From Pseudomonadota bacterium (GTDB lineage: Bacteria; Pseudomonadota; Gammaproteobacteria; Xanthomonadales; Xanthomonadaceae): 64,000 bases of DNA. Below the pieces are notes generated by a model. It saw only the letters and a list, made by a program, of their open reading frames with translations, did not search any database and was not told the origin of the DNA. The translations under genes and the position numbers were made by a program. Within the stretch, counting starts at the first letter, position 1. Every line of letters begins with the position of its first letter. Positions 1 through 8,483 of the stretch are shown here, piece by piece. The stretch is taken from the NCBI GenBank assembly GCA_023461075.1, contig JAEWNY010000028.1, positions 1 to 64,000 of the forward strand, given 5' to 3'.

Positions 1-1816
1 GCCACAGCTCTTCGCACTGCAGCTTGAGCTGGCGGTGCAGCTCGCGCCACTCGCGCAGGCGCAGGAAGCCCAGGAAGTGCTTCTCGCTCCATTTGCGCAG
101 CTGCGACTGGGTCAGTTCTTCGTGCGCGTCGCGGTAAGCCTCCCAGAGCTTGAGGATGCCGGCGAACTCGGATTTGGGATCGGCGAACAGCGCATGCGCG
201 TTGTCGGCCGCGGCGCGCTGGTCGGCCGGGCGTTCGCGCGGGTCCTGGATCCCCAGGAACGAGGCGATCGCCAGCATCTCGGGCAGGCAGCCGTGGCGCT
301 GCGCGGCAATCAGCATCCGCGCCAGCTTCACGTCCACCGGCAGCCGCGCCATCTGCCGGCCGATGTCGGTGAGCCGGCGCTGCGCATCGATCGCGCCCAG
401 CTCGGTCAGCTGCTGCCAGCCATCGGCGACGGCGCGCGGATCGGGCGGTTCGACGAACGGGAAGGCGTCGATATCGCCCAGGCCCAGCGACAGCATCCGC
501 AGGATCACGCCAGCCAGCGCGGCGCGGCGGATCTCCGGATCGGTGTACTGGGAGCGCGAGAGGAAATCGGCCTCCGAATACAGCCGGATGCAGGTGCCCG
601 GCGCGATGCGGCCGCAGCGGCCCTTGCGCTGGTCGGCGCTGGCCTGCGACACCGGCTCGATGTGCAGGCGGTCGAGCTTTTGCCGCGGGCTGTAGCGCTT
701 GACCCGGGCCAGGCCGGGGTCCACCACGTAGTGGATGCGCGGCACGGTCAGCGAAGTCTCGGCGACGTTGGTGGCAAGCACGATGCGCCGCTGCGGCCCG
801 GGGTTGAACACCCGGTCCTGGTCGCGCGCCGACAGCCGCGCATACAGCGGTACCACCTCGGTATGACGATACTTGCGGCGCTCGAGCGCCTGGTGCGCGT
901 CGCGGATCTCGCGCTCGCCCGGCAGGAAGACGAGGGTGTCACCGAGCGGATTTTCTCGGGTGATCTCGTCACACGCAGCCACGATGCCGTCGAGCACGCT
1001 GCGCTCGCCTTCATCCGCGCCCTCGCCCCCGAGTGGCCGGTAGCGATGTTCGACCGGGAACGTGCGGCCTTCGACCTCGATGACCGGCGCGCCGCCGAAG
1101 TGTCCGGCGAAGCGTGTGGTGTCGATGGTCGCGGACGTCACCACAACCTTCAGGTCGGGGCGACGTGGCAACAGCTGCTTGAGGTAGCCGAGCAGGAAAT
1201 CGATGTTGAGGCTGCGCTCGTGCGCCTCGTCGATGATGATCGTGTCGTAGCGCGACAACCAGCGGTCGGCCTGGATCTCGGCCAGCAGGATGCCGTCGGT
1301 CATGAACTTGATCGTGGTGGCATCGCTCACCTGGTCGTTGAAGCGCACCTGGAAGCCGACCACGCCGCCCATCGGCACCTGCAATTCCTCGGCCACGCGC
1401 CGCGCCACCGAACGCGCGGCGATGCGGCGCGGTTGGGTGCAGCCGATCATACCCGCAGCGCCACGACCGGCCAGCAGGCACAGCTTGGGCAATTGCGTGG
1501 TCTTGCCGCTGCCGGTCTCGCCGGCGACCACCACCACCTGATGCTTGCGGATCAGCGCGACGATTTCGTCGGCGTGCGCTGCGATCGGCAAGTCCGCGTT
1601 GATCGTGGCAGCGGGCAACTGCGCCGCGCGCCGCTCACGCGTGGCGATCGATGCCGCGAGTTTTTCGGAGAAGGCGTCGCGTGCGGCGAGGTCATCGGGA
1701 TGCGCCTGCCACCTGGAGAGCAACCCCAGCAAGCGGCCACGGTCACGTGTGGCCGCACCATCGATGGCACGGCGCGCGGCGCGCATTCCGGTTGCGGGCA
1801 GGTCACTGGGAGACAT
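1..1816 (-). CDS. hrpA: ATP-dependent RNA helicase HrpA, N-terminal part (runs off the window)
   Basis: This is a DEAH-box RNA helicase of the HrpA family, which acts in the cytoplasm on structured mRNA and stalled ribosomes. The frame starts at the ATG ending at 1816 (MSPSDLPATG) and stays open for about 605 codons to the window edge, so roughly the C-terminal half of a usual ~1300-residue HrpA lies outside. Visible motifs are Walker A GETGSGKTTQ near residue 97, TQPRR (motif Ia), DEAHERS (motif II), SATID (motif III), and the helicase C block with NVAETSLTVP and QRKGRCGR. These identify a DEAH/RHA helicase rather than a DEAD-box enzyme. It sits upstream of pyrB on the same strand, separated by a short gap, and is probably its own transcription unit. 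Identification is secure; HrpB is less likely given the N-terminal extension before Walker A. Confidence 0.93.
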   Translation of the reverse strand, partial: MSPSDLPATGMRAARRAIDGAATRDRGRLLGLLSRWQAHPDDLAARDAFSEKLAASIATRERRAAQLPAATINADLPIAAHADEIVALIRKHQVVVVAGETGSGKTTQLPKLCLLAGRGAAGMIGCTQPRRIAARSVARRVAEELQVPMGGVVGFQVRFNDQVSDATTIKFMTDGILLAEIQADRWLSRYDTIIIDEAHERSLNIDFLLGYLKQLLPRRPDLKVVVTSATIDTTRFAGHFGGAPVIEVEGRTFPVEHRYRPLGGEGADEGERSVLDGIVAACDEITRENPLGDTLVFLPGEREIRDAHQALERRKYRHTEVVPLYARLSARDQDRVFNPGPQRRIVLATNVAETSLTVPRIHYVVDPGLARVKRYSPRQKLDRLHIEPVSQASADQRKGRCGRIAPGTCIRLYSEADFLSRSQYTDPEIRRAALAGVILRMLSLGLGDIDAFPFVEPPDPRAVADGWQQLTELGAIDAQRRLTDIGRQMARLPVDVKLARMLIAAQRHGCLPEMLAIASFLGIQDPRERPADQRAAADNAHALFADPKSEFAGILKLWEAYRDAHEELTQSQLRKWSEKHFLGFLRLREWRELHRQLKLQCEELW

Positions 1817-1882
1817 CGGCACTGCTTGCGTGGGCAGGAACTAGATAGGCACCGACCGGGCCAGGTTCAAGCCCACGAGCGC

Positions 1883-2797
1883 TCAGTCGGATGCGAGCGC
1901 ACGTTCCAGCACGGCCATCCGCACCTTCACGCCATTGGCGACCTGGCGCAGGATCCGCGACTGGGCGCCATCGGCGATTTCATCGCTGATCTCGACACCG
2001 CGGTTCAGTGGTCCCGGATGCAGGACGATCGCGTCGGGCTTGGCGCGGCGAAGGCGTTCGCGGGTGATGCCGAAATCGCGGTGGTAGTCATCCAGCGACT
2101 CGACCAGCCCTTCCTCCATCCGCTCGCGCTGCAGGCGCAGGGTCATCACGACGTCGGCATCGGCGAGTGCGGCATCAAGCTCATGAGTGACGATGCGACA
2201 TCCTTCCAGGGTGTCGTCATCGGGCAACAGCGATGCCGGCGCGCAGGCGCGGATCTCGCCGACGCCGAGTTTGGCCAATGCAACAAGATCGCTGCGCGCG
2301 ACCCGCGAGTGGCGGATGTCGCCGACGATGGCCACGGCCAACTTCGAGAAGTCGTCGCCCTTGGCCTCGCGGATGGTCAACATGTCCAACAAGCCCTGGG
2401 TCGGATGCTGGTGGCGACCGTCACCGGCATTCACCAGCGCGGCGCCAGGCGCGGCGTGCGCGGCCAACGCGGCCACGGCACCGTCTTCGCGCGCGCGCAC
2501 CACGAAACCGCGCACGCCCATCGCCTCGATGTTCTTCAGCGTGTCGAGCGCGGTCTCGCCCTTGGTGGCGGAGGAAGTCGCGGCCTCGAAGTTCAACACG
2601 TCCGCACCCAGCCGCTGCGCCGCGCGCTGGAAACTCAGCCGCGTGCGCGTGGATGGCTCGAAGAACAGGGTGCACACGCCGATGCCAGCCAGGCGATCTC
2701 GCGCGTCCACACCCTCGTCGAACTGCGCCGCGCGATCGAGCAAAGCGACGATCTGGTCGCGGTCGAGGTCGCGCAGCGAGAGCAGGTGCTTCGCCAC
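1883..2797 (-). CDS. pyrB: Aspartate carbamoyltransferase, catalytic subunit
   Basis: The enzyme joins carbamoyl phosphate to L-aspartate in the first committed step of pyrimidine synthesis. The 304-residue protein has the carbamoyl-phosphate motif STRTR (FFEPSTRTRLSF), the HPTQ motif (GDGRHQHPTQGLLD), the aspartate-side motif LRLQRER and the late LHPGPLNRG segment, all typical of PyrB and not of ornithine carbamoyltransferase. The start is a GTG, one base after the ruvX stop codon, so the gene is translationally coupled to ruvX in a yqgE-ruvX-pyrB operon. I see no pyrI regulatory subunit gene next to it. This operon order is common in xanthomonads and pseudomonads (known from the family). 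Confidence 0.95.
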   Translation of the reverse strand: MAKHLLSLRDLDRDQIVALLDRAAQFDEGVDARDRLAGIGVCTLFFEPSTRTRLSFQRAAQRLGADVLNFEAATSSATKGETALDTLKNIEAMGVRGFVVRAREDGAVAALAAHAAPGAALVNAGDGRHQHPTQGLLDMLTIREAKGDDFSKLAVAIVGDIRHSRVARSDLVALAKLGVGEIRACAPASLLPDDDTLEGCRIVTHELDAALADADVVMTLRLQRERMEEGLVESLDDYHRDFGITRERLRRAKPDAIVLHPGPLNRGVEISDEIADGAQSRILRQVANGVKVRMAVLERALASD

Positions 2798-2798
2798 C

Positions 2799-3266
2799 TC
2801 AAGCGTCCCCTGCCCGCTCGACAGGCTCCGTCGCGGTATCGGGCGCAGCGAAGAAGCGTTCGAGGATCACCGCGGCGGCGACCGCATCGAGTTCGGCCGC
2901 ATCGCGTCGGCGACGCTGGCCTTCGGCGCGCGCCACGGCGAAGCGCTGCGCGGCCTCGATGCTGCTGCTGCGCTCGTCGATCATCAGCACCGGCAAGCGA
3001 ACCCGCTCCTTGAGCGCGCGGGCGAAGCGTTGCGCGCGCTGGCGCGAGGACTGATCGCCGCCGTCGAGCGTCATCGGATCGCCGACGATCAATCCCGCCG
3101 GCATCCATTCGCGCCGCAATTTCTCGATGGCCGGCCAGTCCGGCTGGTCATCGCGCATGTCGACCACGGCAATGCCGCGCGCACCGGCGCCGAGCGCGCT
3201 GCCTACCGCGACGCCGATCCGCCGCGCGCCGACGTCGAACGCCAGCAGCGTGCCGTCCAGCTTCAT
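2799..3266 (-). CDS. ruvX: RuvX/YqgF-type Holliday junction resolvase family protein
   Basis: This 155-residue RNase H-fold protein belongs to the YqgF/RuvX family, implicated in pre-16S rRNA 5' processing and named as a putative Holliday junction resolvase. The N-terminal catalytic strand reads LLAFDVGARRIGVAV, the middle has GLIVGDPMTLDGG, and DERSSS with a later LDAVAAAVIL segment supplies the other acidic positions. The start ATG overlaps the yqgE stop by four bases (ATGA), and pyrB follows after one base, so the three genes are almost certainly cotranscribed. A longer upstream extension of the frame is open but overlaps yqgE, so I rejected it. Confidence 0.92.
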   Translation of the reverse strand: MKLDGTLLAFDVGARRIGVAVGSALGAGARGIAVVDMRDDQPDWPAIEKLRREWMPAGLIVGDPMTLDGGDQSSRQRAQRFARALKERVRLPVLMIDERSSSIEAAQRFAVARAEGQRRRRDAAELDAVAAAVILERFFAAPDTATEPVERAGDA

Positions 3267-3838
3267 GCACGTCCGCTGTAATGGGTCATCTGCGCCAGGT
3301 TGACGCCGACCAGCCCCGCCGCGGCCTGCCAACGCTGCTCCAGCGGCTGGTTGAACAACAGGTCGGGATCGGCCGGCGCGGTCATCCAGCTGTTTTCGGC
3401 GATTTCCTGCTCCAACTGGCCGCCGCCCCAGCCCGCGCAGCCGAGTGCCACCAGTGAGAGCGTCGGGCCCTCGCCGCGTGCCATCGCCTCCAGCACGTCG
3501 CGCGAGGTGGTCAACGACAGGCCGCCGGGCAGGCGGATGCTGGAATCCCACTCACGATCGCCATCGTGCAGGACGAAACCGCGCTCGGCATGCACCGGGC
3601 CGCCGGCCAGCACCGGCTGCGAGCGCAATGCCTCATCTCCGCCATCGAGGCCGATCTGCTCGAAAAGTTCGCCCAGGCTGAACTCCGACGCGCGGTTCAC
3701 CACGATGCCCATCGCGCCGTTGTCGTCGTGCTGGCAGACCAAGAGGACGGTGCGCGAGAAATCGGGATCGGAGAGGCTGGGCAGTGCGATCAGCAGTTGC
3801 TGCGAGAGCGCGGACGCGGAAGGCGCGGGATTCGACAT
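3263..3838 (-). CDS. yqgE: YqgE/AlgH family protein (UPF0301)
   Basis: This 191-residue cytoplasmic protein has the YqgE/AlgH family pattern: LIALPSLSDPDFSRTVLLVCQHDDNGAMGIVVNR at the N-terminus, then GGPVHAERGFVLHDGD and LVALGCAGWGGGQLEQEI. The family is widely linked by gene order to ruvX; AlgH has been tied to alginate and virulence regulation in Pseudomonas, but the molecular activity is not established. I chose the ATG at 3838 because it gives the conserved N-terminus (MSNPAPSASALSQQLL); upstream codons lie in poor-quality sequence next to pilU. The stop overlaps the start of ruvX. Confidence 0.92.
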   Translation of the reverse strand: MSNPAPSASALSQQLLIALPSLSDPDFSRTVLLVCQHDDNGAMGIVVNRASEFSLGELFEQIGLDGGDEALRSQPVLAGGPVHAERGFVLHDGDREWDSSIRLPGGLSLTTSRDVLEAMARGEGPTLSLVALGCAGWGGGQLEQEIAENSWMTAPADPDLLFNQPLEQRWQAAAGLVGVNLAQMTHYSGRA

Positions 3839-3890
3839 GCCGCCAGTGTAGCGCCGCCCGGGACAACCGCGGGCAAACGCCGGTCGCCGC

Positions 3891-5024
3891 TCACTTGACC
3901 TCGGCGACCTCCACCCCGTCCATGCCCTGGGCCAGGCTGCGCGCATCGCCGCTGTTGGCCAGCTTGATCTTCAGGCGGACCTCGTTCTGCGAATCGGCGT
4001 AGCGCAGCGCGTCGTCGTAGCTGATCTCGCCTTGCTGGTACAGCTCGAACAGGCTCTGGTCGAAGGTCTTCATCCCGAGCTGGGTCGAATCCTTCATCAC
4101 TTCCTTCAGTTTGTGGATCTCGCCATCGCGGATGTAGTCCTGGACCAGCGGCGTGCCGAGCAGGATTTCCATGGCCACCCGGCGGCCCTTGCCGTCGATG
4201 CGTGGCACCAGCTGCTGCGCGACCACGCCCTTGAGGTTCAGCGACAGGTCCATCAGCAGCTGGTTGCGGCGATCCTCGGGGAAGAAGTTGATGATGCGGT
4301 CCATCGCCTGGTTGGCGTTGTTGGCATGCAGCGTGCACAGCACCAGATGGCCGGTCTCGGCGAAGGCGATGGCATGGTCCATGCCTTCGCGGGTGCGGAT
4401 TTCGCCGATCATGATCACGTCCGGCGCCTGCCGCAGGGTGTTCTTCAGCGCATTCTCCCAGCTGTCGGTGTCCACGCCCACCTCGCGCTGGGTGACGATG
4501 CAGCCCTCGTGACGGTGCACGAATTCGATCGGGTCCTCGATGGTGATGATGTGGCCGGTCGAGTTCTTGTTGCGATGGCCGATCATCGACGCAAGCGAGG
4601 TGGTCTTGCCGGTGCCGGTGGCGCCGACGAAGATGATGATGCCGCGCTTGGTCATCGCCAGCTGCTTGATGATCGGCGGCAGGCTGAGCTCTTCCACCGT
4701 CGGGATCTTGGTCTCGATCCGGCGCAGCACCATGCCCACCTGGTTGCGCTGGTAGAACGCCGAGACGCGGAAGCGGCCGACGCCCGACAGCCCGATCGCG
4801 AAATTGCATTCGTGGGTCTTCTCGAACTCCTCGCGCTGCGGCGGGGTCATCACCGACAGCACCAGGTCGCGGCTCTGCTGCGGGGTGAGCGCAGAATCAT
4901 TCACCGGCGAAAGCGTGCCGTTGACCTTCAGCGACGGCGGCATGCCGGCGGTGATGAACAGGTCCGATGCGCGCTGGGCAGCCATCAGCTTGAGCAGGGA
5001 GGTGAATTCGGTGGGCGTGGTCAT
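3891..5024 (-). CDS. pilU: Type IV pilus retraction ATPase PilU
   Basis: PilU is the accessory hexameric ATPase that works with PilT to retract type IV pili at the inner membrane. The 377-residue protein shows the PilT/PilU PAS-like N-domain with ASDLFITAGMPPSLKVNG, Walker A GATGTGKTTS near residue 132, the Asp box IITIEDPIEFVH, Walker B DVIMIGEIR and the His box HLVLCTLHANNA. The longer C-terminal tail and the GATGTGKTTS variant fit PilU better than PilT. It lies 36 bases downstream of pilT on the same strand, giving the usual pilT-pilU operon. A SD-like run (AGGAGCGACACC) precedes the ATG. Confidence 0.95.
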   Translation of the reverse strand: MTTPTEFTSLLKLMAAQRASDLFITAGMPPSLKVNGTLSPVNDSALTPQQSRDLVLSVMTPPQREEFEKTHECNFAIGLSGVGRFRVSAFYQRNQVGMVLRRIETKIPTVEELSLPPIIKQLAMTKRGIIIFVGATGTGKTTSLASMIGHRNKNSTGHIITIEDPIEFVHRHEGCIVTQREVGVDTDSWENALKNTLRQAPDVIMIGEIRTREGMDHAIAFAETGHLVLCTLHANNANQAMDRIINFFPEDRRNQLLMDLSLNLKGVVAQQLVPRIDGKGRRVAMEILLGTPLVQDYIRDGEIHKLKEVMKDSTQLGMKTFDQSLFELYQQGEISYDDALRYADSQNEVRLKIKLANSGDARSLAQGMDGVEVAEVK

Positions 5025-5060
5025 GGTGTCGCTCCTTCGGGTGCGCCGGGCGCTACCGCA

Positions 5061-6098
5061 TCAATCGAACAGCTTCTTGTCCTTGGCATAGTCGCGGGCC
5101 TGCTGCTTGGTGATCATGCTGCGCGCGACCAGATCCTGCAGGTGCTGGTCGAGCGTCATCATCCCGTACTGCTGCCCGGTCTGGATCGCCGAATACATCT
5201 GCGCCACCTTGTCCTCGCGGATCAGGTTGCGGATGGCCGGGATGCCGACCATGATTTCCCACGCTGCGGTGCGCCCGCCGCCGACCTTCTTCAGCAGCGC
5301 CTGCGAGATCACCGCGCGCAGGGACTCGGACAGCATCGAGCGCACCATCGGCTTCTCGCCGGCCGGGAACACGTCGATGATGCGGTCGATGGTCTTGGCC
5401 GCGCTCGAGGTATGCAGGGTGCCGAACACCAGGTGGCCGGTCTCCGCCGCGGTCAGCGCCAGGCGGATGGTCTCCAGGTCACGCAATTCGCCGACCAGGA
5501 TGTAGTCCGGGTCCTCGCGCAGCGCCGAGCGCAGCGCCTCGTTGAAGCCGTGGGTGTCGCGATGCACCTCGCGCTGGTTGATCAGGCACTTCTGCGACTG
5601 GTGCACGAATTCGATCGGATCCTCGACCGAGAGGATGTGGCCATACTCGTTCTTGTTGATGTGGTCGAGCATCGCCGCCAGCGTGGTCGACTTGCCCGAG
5701 CCGGTCGGCCCGGTGACCAGGATCAGGCCCTGCGGCTGGTTGACCAGTTCGCGGAACAGGGGCGGGCAGCCCAACTGGTCCAGCGTCAGCACTTCCGAGG
5801 GAATCGTGCGGAACACCGCGCCGGCACCGCGGTTGTGGTTGAACGCGTTGACGCGGAAGCGCGCAAGCCCCGGGATCTCGAACGAGAAGTCGGTTTCCAG
5901 GAACTCCTCGTAATCGCGGCGCTGCTTGTCCGACATGATGTCGTAGATCAGGCCGTGCACGGTCTTGTGGTCCAGCGGCGGGATGTTGATGCGACGGACG
6001 TCGCCATCGACGCGGATCATCGGCGGCAAACCGGCCGACAGGTGCAAGTCGGACGACTTGTTCTTGACCGAAAAGGCCAGCAGTTCTGCGATATCCAT
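5061..6098 (-). CDS. pilT: Type IV pilus twitching motility ATPase PilT
   Basis: PilT is the main pilus-retraction motor, needed for twitching motility and DNA uptake. The 345-residue product has the expected family length. It shows SSDLHLSAGLPPMIRVDG at the N-terminus, Walker A GPTGSGKSTT near residue 130, the Asp box SVEDPIEFVH, the AIRNLIRE segment typical of PilT, and the His box HLVFGTLHTSSA. The frame is open 69 codons further upstream, but the ATG at 6098 (MDIAELLAFS) gives the conserved start and leaves room for a promoter between it and the divergent yggS gene. pilU follows directly. Confidence 0.96.
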   Translation of the reverse strand: MDIAELLAFSVKNKSSDLHLSAGLPPMIRVDGDVRRINIPPLDHKTVHGLIYDIMSDKQRRDYEEFLETDFSFEIPGLARFRVNAFNHNRGAGAVFRTIPSEVLTLDQLGCPPLFRELVNQPQGLILVTGPTGSGKSTTLAAMLDHINKNEYGHILSVEDPIEFVHQSQKCLINQREVHRDTHGFNEALRSALREDPDYILVGELRDLETIRLALTAAETGHLVFGTLHTSSAAKTIDRIIDVFPAGEKPMVRSMLSESLRAVISQALLKKVGGGRTAAWEIMVGIPAIRNLIREDKVAQMYSAIQTGQQYGMMTLDQHLQDLVARSMITKQQARDYAKDKKLFD

Positions 6099-6177
6099 CA
6101 GTTTCCCCGTTCTGCGGCCCCGCCCCGGCCGCTCCAGCCGGCAGAATAACCACATCCGCACGCTTTGGCACCCGGAC

Positions 6178-6879
6178 ATGGACAAGATCACGAAGCGACT
6201 TTCCGAATTGCGCAACCGGTTGGCCCGCGCGGCACGGCGGGCCGGGAGGCCGACGCCCGTCCTGCTCGCGGTCAGCAAGATGCGTAGCAGCGACGAGATC
6301 CGCACGATGCATGAAGCCGGCCAGATCGCGTTCGGCGAAAACTACGTGCAGGAGGCCATGGCCAAGCAGGAGGAACTGTCCGGGCTCGGCATCGAATGGC
6401 ATCTGATCGGCCACCTGCAATCGAACAAGGCCAGGGAGGCCGCCACCCGTTTCGACTGGGTGCAATCGATCGACCGCGTCAAGCTGGTCGATGCCCTGGC
6501 CGATGCACGCCCTGCCGGCATGGCGCCGCTCAACGTGCTGGTGCAGGTCAATATTGATGACGAGGCCGGCAAGCATGGCTGCCATCCGGACGATGCGGCT
6601 GCGCTGTGCGAAATGATCGGCCGCCGACCCAAGCTGATGCTGCGCGGGCTGATGGCGATCCCCGCCCCGGCGGACGATCCGGCCGTGCGTCGCGCAGCTT
6701 TCGTCGCCATGCGCGAATTGTTCGACGCGCTGCGCACCCGCTTCCCGCAGATGGACACGTTGTCGATGGGCATGAGCGACGATGCCGAACTGGCGGTTGC
6801 CGAAGGCAGCACGATGGTCCGCATCGGCACCGCGCTGTTCGGGCCGCGACCGGCGAAAACGCCCGGACCGGTATCCTGA
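6178..6879 (+). CDS. yggS: YggS family pyridoxal phosphate homeostasis protein
   Basis: This is a 233-residue PLP-binding protein of the YggS/PLPBP family, which balances free PLP and amino-acid metabolism rather than catalysing a known reaction. The PLP lysine is K34 in LLAVSKMRSS. Other family marks are FGENYVQEA, EWHLIGHLQSNK, VNIDDEAGKHG, LRGLMAIPAP and SMGMSDDAELAVAEGSTMVRIGTALFG. The start at 6178 gives the normal N-terminus. It is transcribed divergently from pilT and is followed after 28 bases by proC, the same pairing seen in many Proteobacteria. Confidence 0.95.
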   Translation: MDKITKRLSELRNRLARAARRAGRPTPVLLAVSKMRSSDEIRTMHEAGQIAFGENYVQEAMAKQEELSGLGIEWHLIGHLQSNKAREAATRFDWVQSIDRVKLVDALADARPAGMAPLNVLVQVNIDDEAGKHGCHPDDAAALCEMIGRRPKLMLRGLMAIPAPADDPAVRRAAFVAMRELFDALRTRFPQMDTLSMGMSDDAELAVAEGSTMVRIGTALFGPRPAKTPGPVS

Positions 6880-6907
6880 GCCACTTCCAATCCAGCACCG
6901 CTTCGAC

Positions 6908-7762
6908 ATGAATCCAGCGAACCCGAAGCCGTCGTCCGCCATCGCCTTCATCGGCGGCGGCAACATGGCCCGCAGCCTGATCGGCGGGCTGTTGGGCGCC
7001 GGGGGCGATGCGGCTTCGATCCGCGTCGCCGAACCGGTCGCCGCGCTGCGCGATGCCTTGCAGGCCGACTTCGACGTCCAGGTCTTCGACGATGCCGTGA
7101 CCGCCGCCACCGACGCACAGGCGGCCTGGGTGCTGGCGGTGAAACCGCAGGTGATGCGCCAGGTCTGCGAATCGCTGGCTGAACTCACGCAACGGCAGCG
7201 CCCGCTGGTGGTATCGATCGCCGCCGGCATCACCAGCGCGCAGATCGAACGCTGGCTGGGCGGCGATGTCGCGGTGGTGCGCTGCATGCCGAACACGCCG
7301 GCCGTGCTCGGCGCGGGCGTCACCGGGCTGTTTGCCAACGCACGCGTGGATGCGGGCCAACGCGACATCGCGCAAACCCTGCTGGCCAGTGCCGGCAAGA
7401 CCGTGTGGATCGATGACGAACTCCTGATGGACGCGGTCACCGCGGTCTCCGGCAGCGGCCCGGCCTATGTCTTCCTGCTGGCCGAAGCGCTCCAGGCCGC
7501 CGGCGAGGCCGAAGGCCTGCCCGCCGATGCTGCCCGTGCGCTGACCGTGCAGACCCTGCTCGGTGCCGCGCGGATGCTGGACGCAGACGACACTCCGGCA
7601 AGCGAGCTGCGCCGCCGGGTTACCTCACCCAACGGCACCACCCAGGCGGCGATCGAGAGCTTCGAACGCAACGGTTTTCGCGACATCGTCGCCCGCGCCG
7701 TGCATGCCGCGCGGGTGCGCGGCGCGGAACTGGCCGCCGACAACGATCGGGAGACTCGCTGA
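6908..7762 (+). CDS. proC: Pyrroline-5-carboxylate reductase
   Basis: ProC reduces pyrroline-5-carboxylate to L-proline with NAD(P)H. The 284-residue protein has the Rossmann dinucleotide loop AFIGGGNMARSLIGG at the N-terminus, AVKPQVM, the MPNTPAVLGAGVTGL substrate region and the C-terminal signature SGSGPAYVFLLAEAL followed by SPNGTTQAAIESFE. The ATG at 6908 was chosen because the glycine-rich loop follows at the usual distance; the open frame extends upstream only into yggS. Its TGA overlaps the ATG of the next gene by one base (TGATG), implying coupling. Confidence 0.96.
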   Translation: MNPANPKPSSAIAFIGGGNMARSLIGGLLGAGGDAASIRVAEPVAALRDALQADFDVQVFDDAVTAATDAQAAWVLAVKPQVMRQVCESLAELTQRQRPLVVSIAAGITSAQIERWLGGDVAVVRCMPNTPAVLGAGVTGLFANARVDAGQRDIAQTLLASAGKTVWIDDELLMDAVTAVSGSGPAYVFLLAEALQAAGEAEGLPADAARALTVQTLLGAARMLDADDTPASELRRRVTSPNGTTQAAIESFERNGFRDIVARAVHAARVRGAELAADNDRETR

Positions 7763-8262
7763 TGCCCCATGCCATGCAGGTTCGAATGCCACGTCTCGCC
7801 GTCATCCTGGCCGCCCTGCTGCCGATCGCCGCCTGCAACCGCGCGCCGGAGCCGGTGGCTGCGGTATCGCCCGGAGCGAACGCACCCATGAATGCCGCCA
7901 GTGCCGAACTGGACGGCATCACCCTGCAGGCGCGGCTGATCGACACCGCCACGCTGGCTGCGGTCATGGCCAAGCAGTACGGCATCTCGCAGGCTGAGGG
8001 CCAATGGCTGCTGCTGCTCACGCTGCGCGATGCGCAGGGCAACGGCGTGCCTGCCGGTGCCGTGCAGATCGATGCGCGGGTCGGCGACCTGACCCAAGCG
8101 CCGCGCCCGATCACCCTGCGCAGCATCCAGGTCGATGGCCTCAACGACCTGATCGGCCTGGTCGAAGCGACGCCGCCCACCACACTCCGAGTCGAGATCG
8201 ACGCGCGCCGCGGTGGCGCCAGCAGCCAGATGCGCTTCAGCCGCGACTTGCCCAGGCCGTGA
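7762..8262 (+). CDS. DUF4426 domain lipoprotein
   Basis: This 166-residue protein has a hydrophobic signal segment (LAVILAALLPIAAC) ending in a lipobox, with Cys at about residue 26, so it should be an envelope lipoprotein. The remainder (ITLQARLIDTATLAAVMAKQYGISQAEGQWLLLLTLRD onward) matches the pattern of DUF4426 proteins, which sit beside yggS/proC in several gammaproteobacteria. The function is unknown. Its start overlaps the proC stop. Its stop lies inside an intact-looking reading frame for the C-terminal tail of a short-chain dehydrogenase, described separately. Confidence 0.8.
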   Translation: MPHAMQVRMPRLAVILAALLPIAACNRAPEPVAAVSPGANAPMNAASAELDGITLQARLIDTATLAAVMAKQYGISQAEGQWLLLLTLRDAQGNGVPAGAVQIDARVGDLTQAPRPITLRSIQVDGLNDLIGLVEATPPTTLRVEIDARRGGASSQMRFSRDLPRP

Positions 8263-8483
8263 GCGCCACGCTCGAAGGCCAGGCCTACGGTTTGCGCGTG
8301 ACCGAGGTGCGCCCCGGCATCAACGATACCCACTTCAGCAACCAGCCCGGTCAGCGCGAGGCGGACGCGGCGCTCGATCCGCTGCACGTCGCGGACGTGA
8401 TCGTGCAGGCGATCGCCATGCTGTGGTCGCTGCGGGTGGACGAGATCGCTCTGCATCCCGTCGGACAGGACGTCGAGTTCTAG
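8259..8483 (+). pseudogene. C-terminal remnant of a short-chain dehydrogenase/reductase
   Basis: About 74 codons remain. They read as the last third of an SDR enzyme: LEGQAYGLRVTEVRPGINDTHF is the beta-6 strand and PG segment, and LDPLHVADVIVQAIAM followed by VDEIALHPVGQDVEF is the usual C-terminal helix and strand. The Rossmann TGxxxGxG motif, the catalytic Ser and YxxxK are absent; upstream in this frame is DUF4426 coding sequence read in another frame. A GTG overlaps the DUF4426 stop (GTGA), so a short peptide could be translated, but it cannot be an active dehydrogenase. The stop TAG shares the palindrome CTAG with the stop of the convergent BtuF-like gene. I infer decay after a deletion. 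Confidence 0.7.

Noticed and set aside
35..3013. A 992-codon open frame on the plus strand
   Set aside because: It is antisense to hrpA, pyrB and ruvX, is rich in His, Gln and Arg as expected from a GC-rich shadow frame, and has no domain.
4032..6149. A 705-codon open frame on the plus strand
   Set aside because: It is antisense to pilU and pilT, with the composition of a GC shadow.
7775..7795. tRNA-like T-loop string GGTTCGAATGCC
   Set aside because: It lies inside the DUF4426 coding sequence, and no cloverleaf can be drawn around it.
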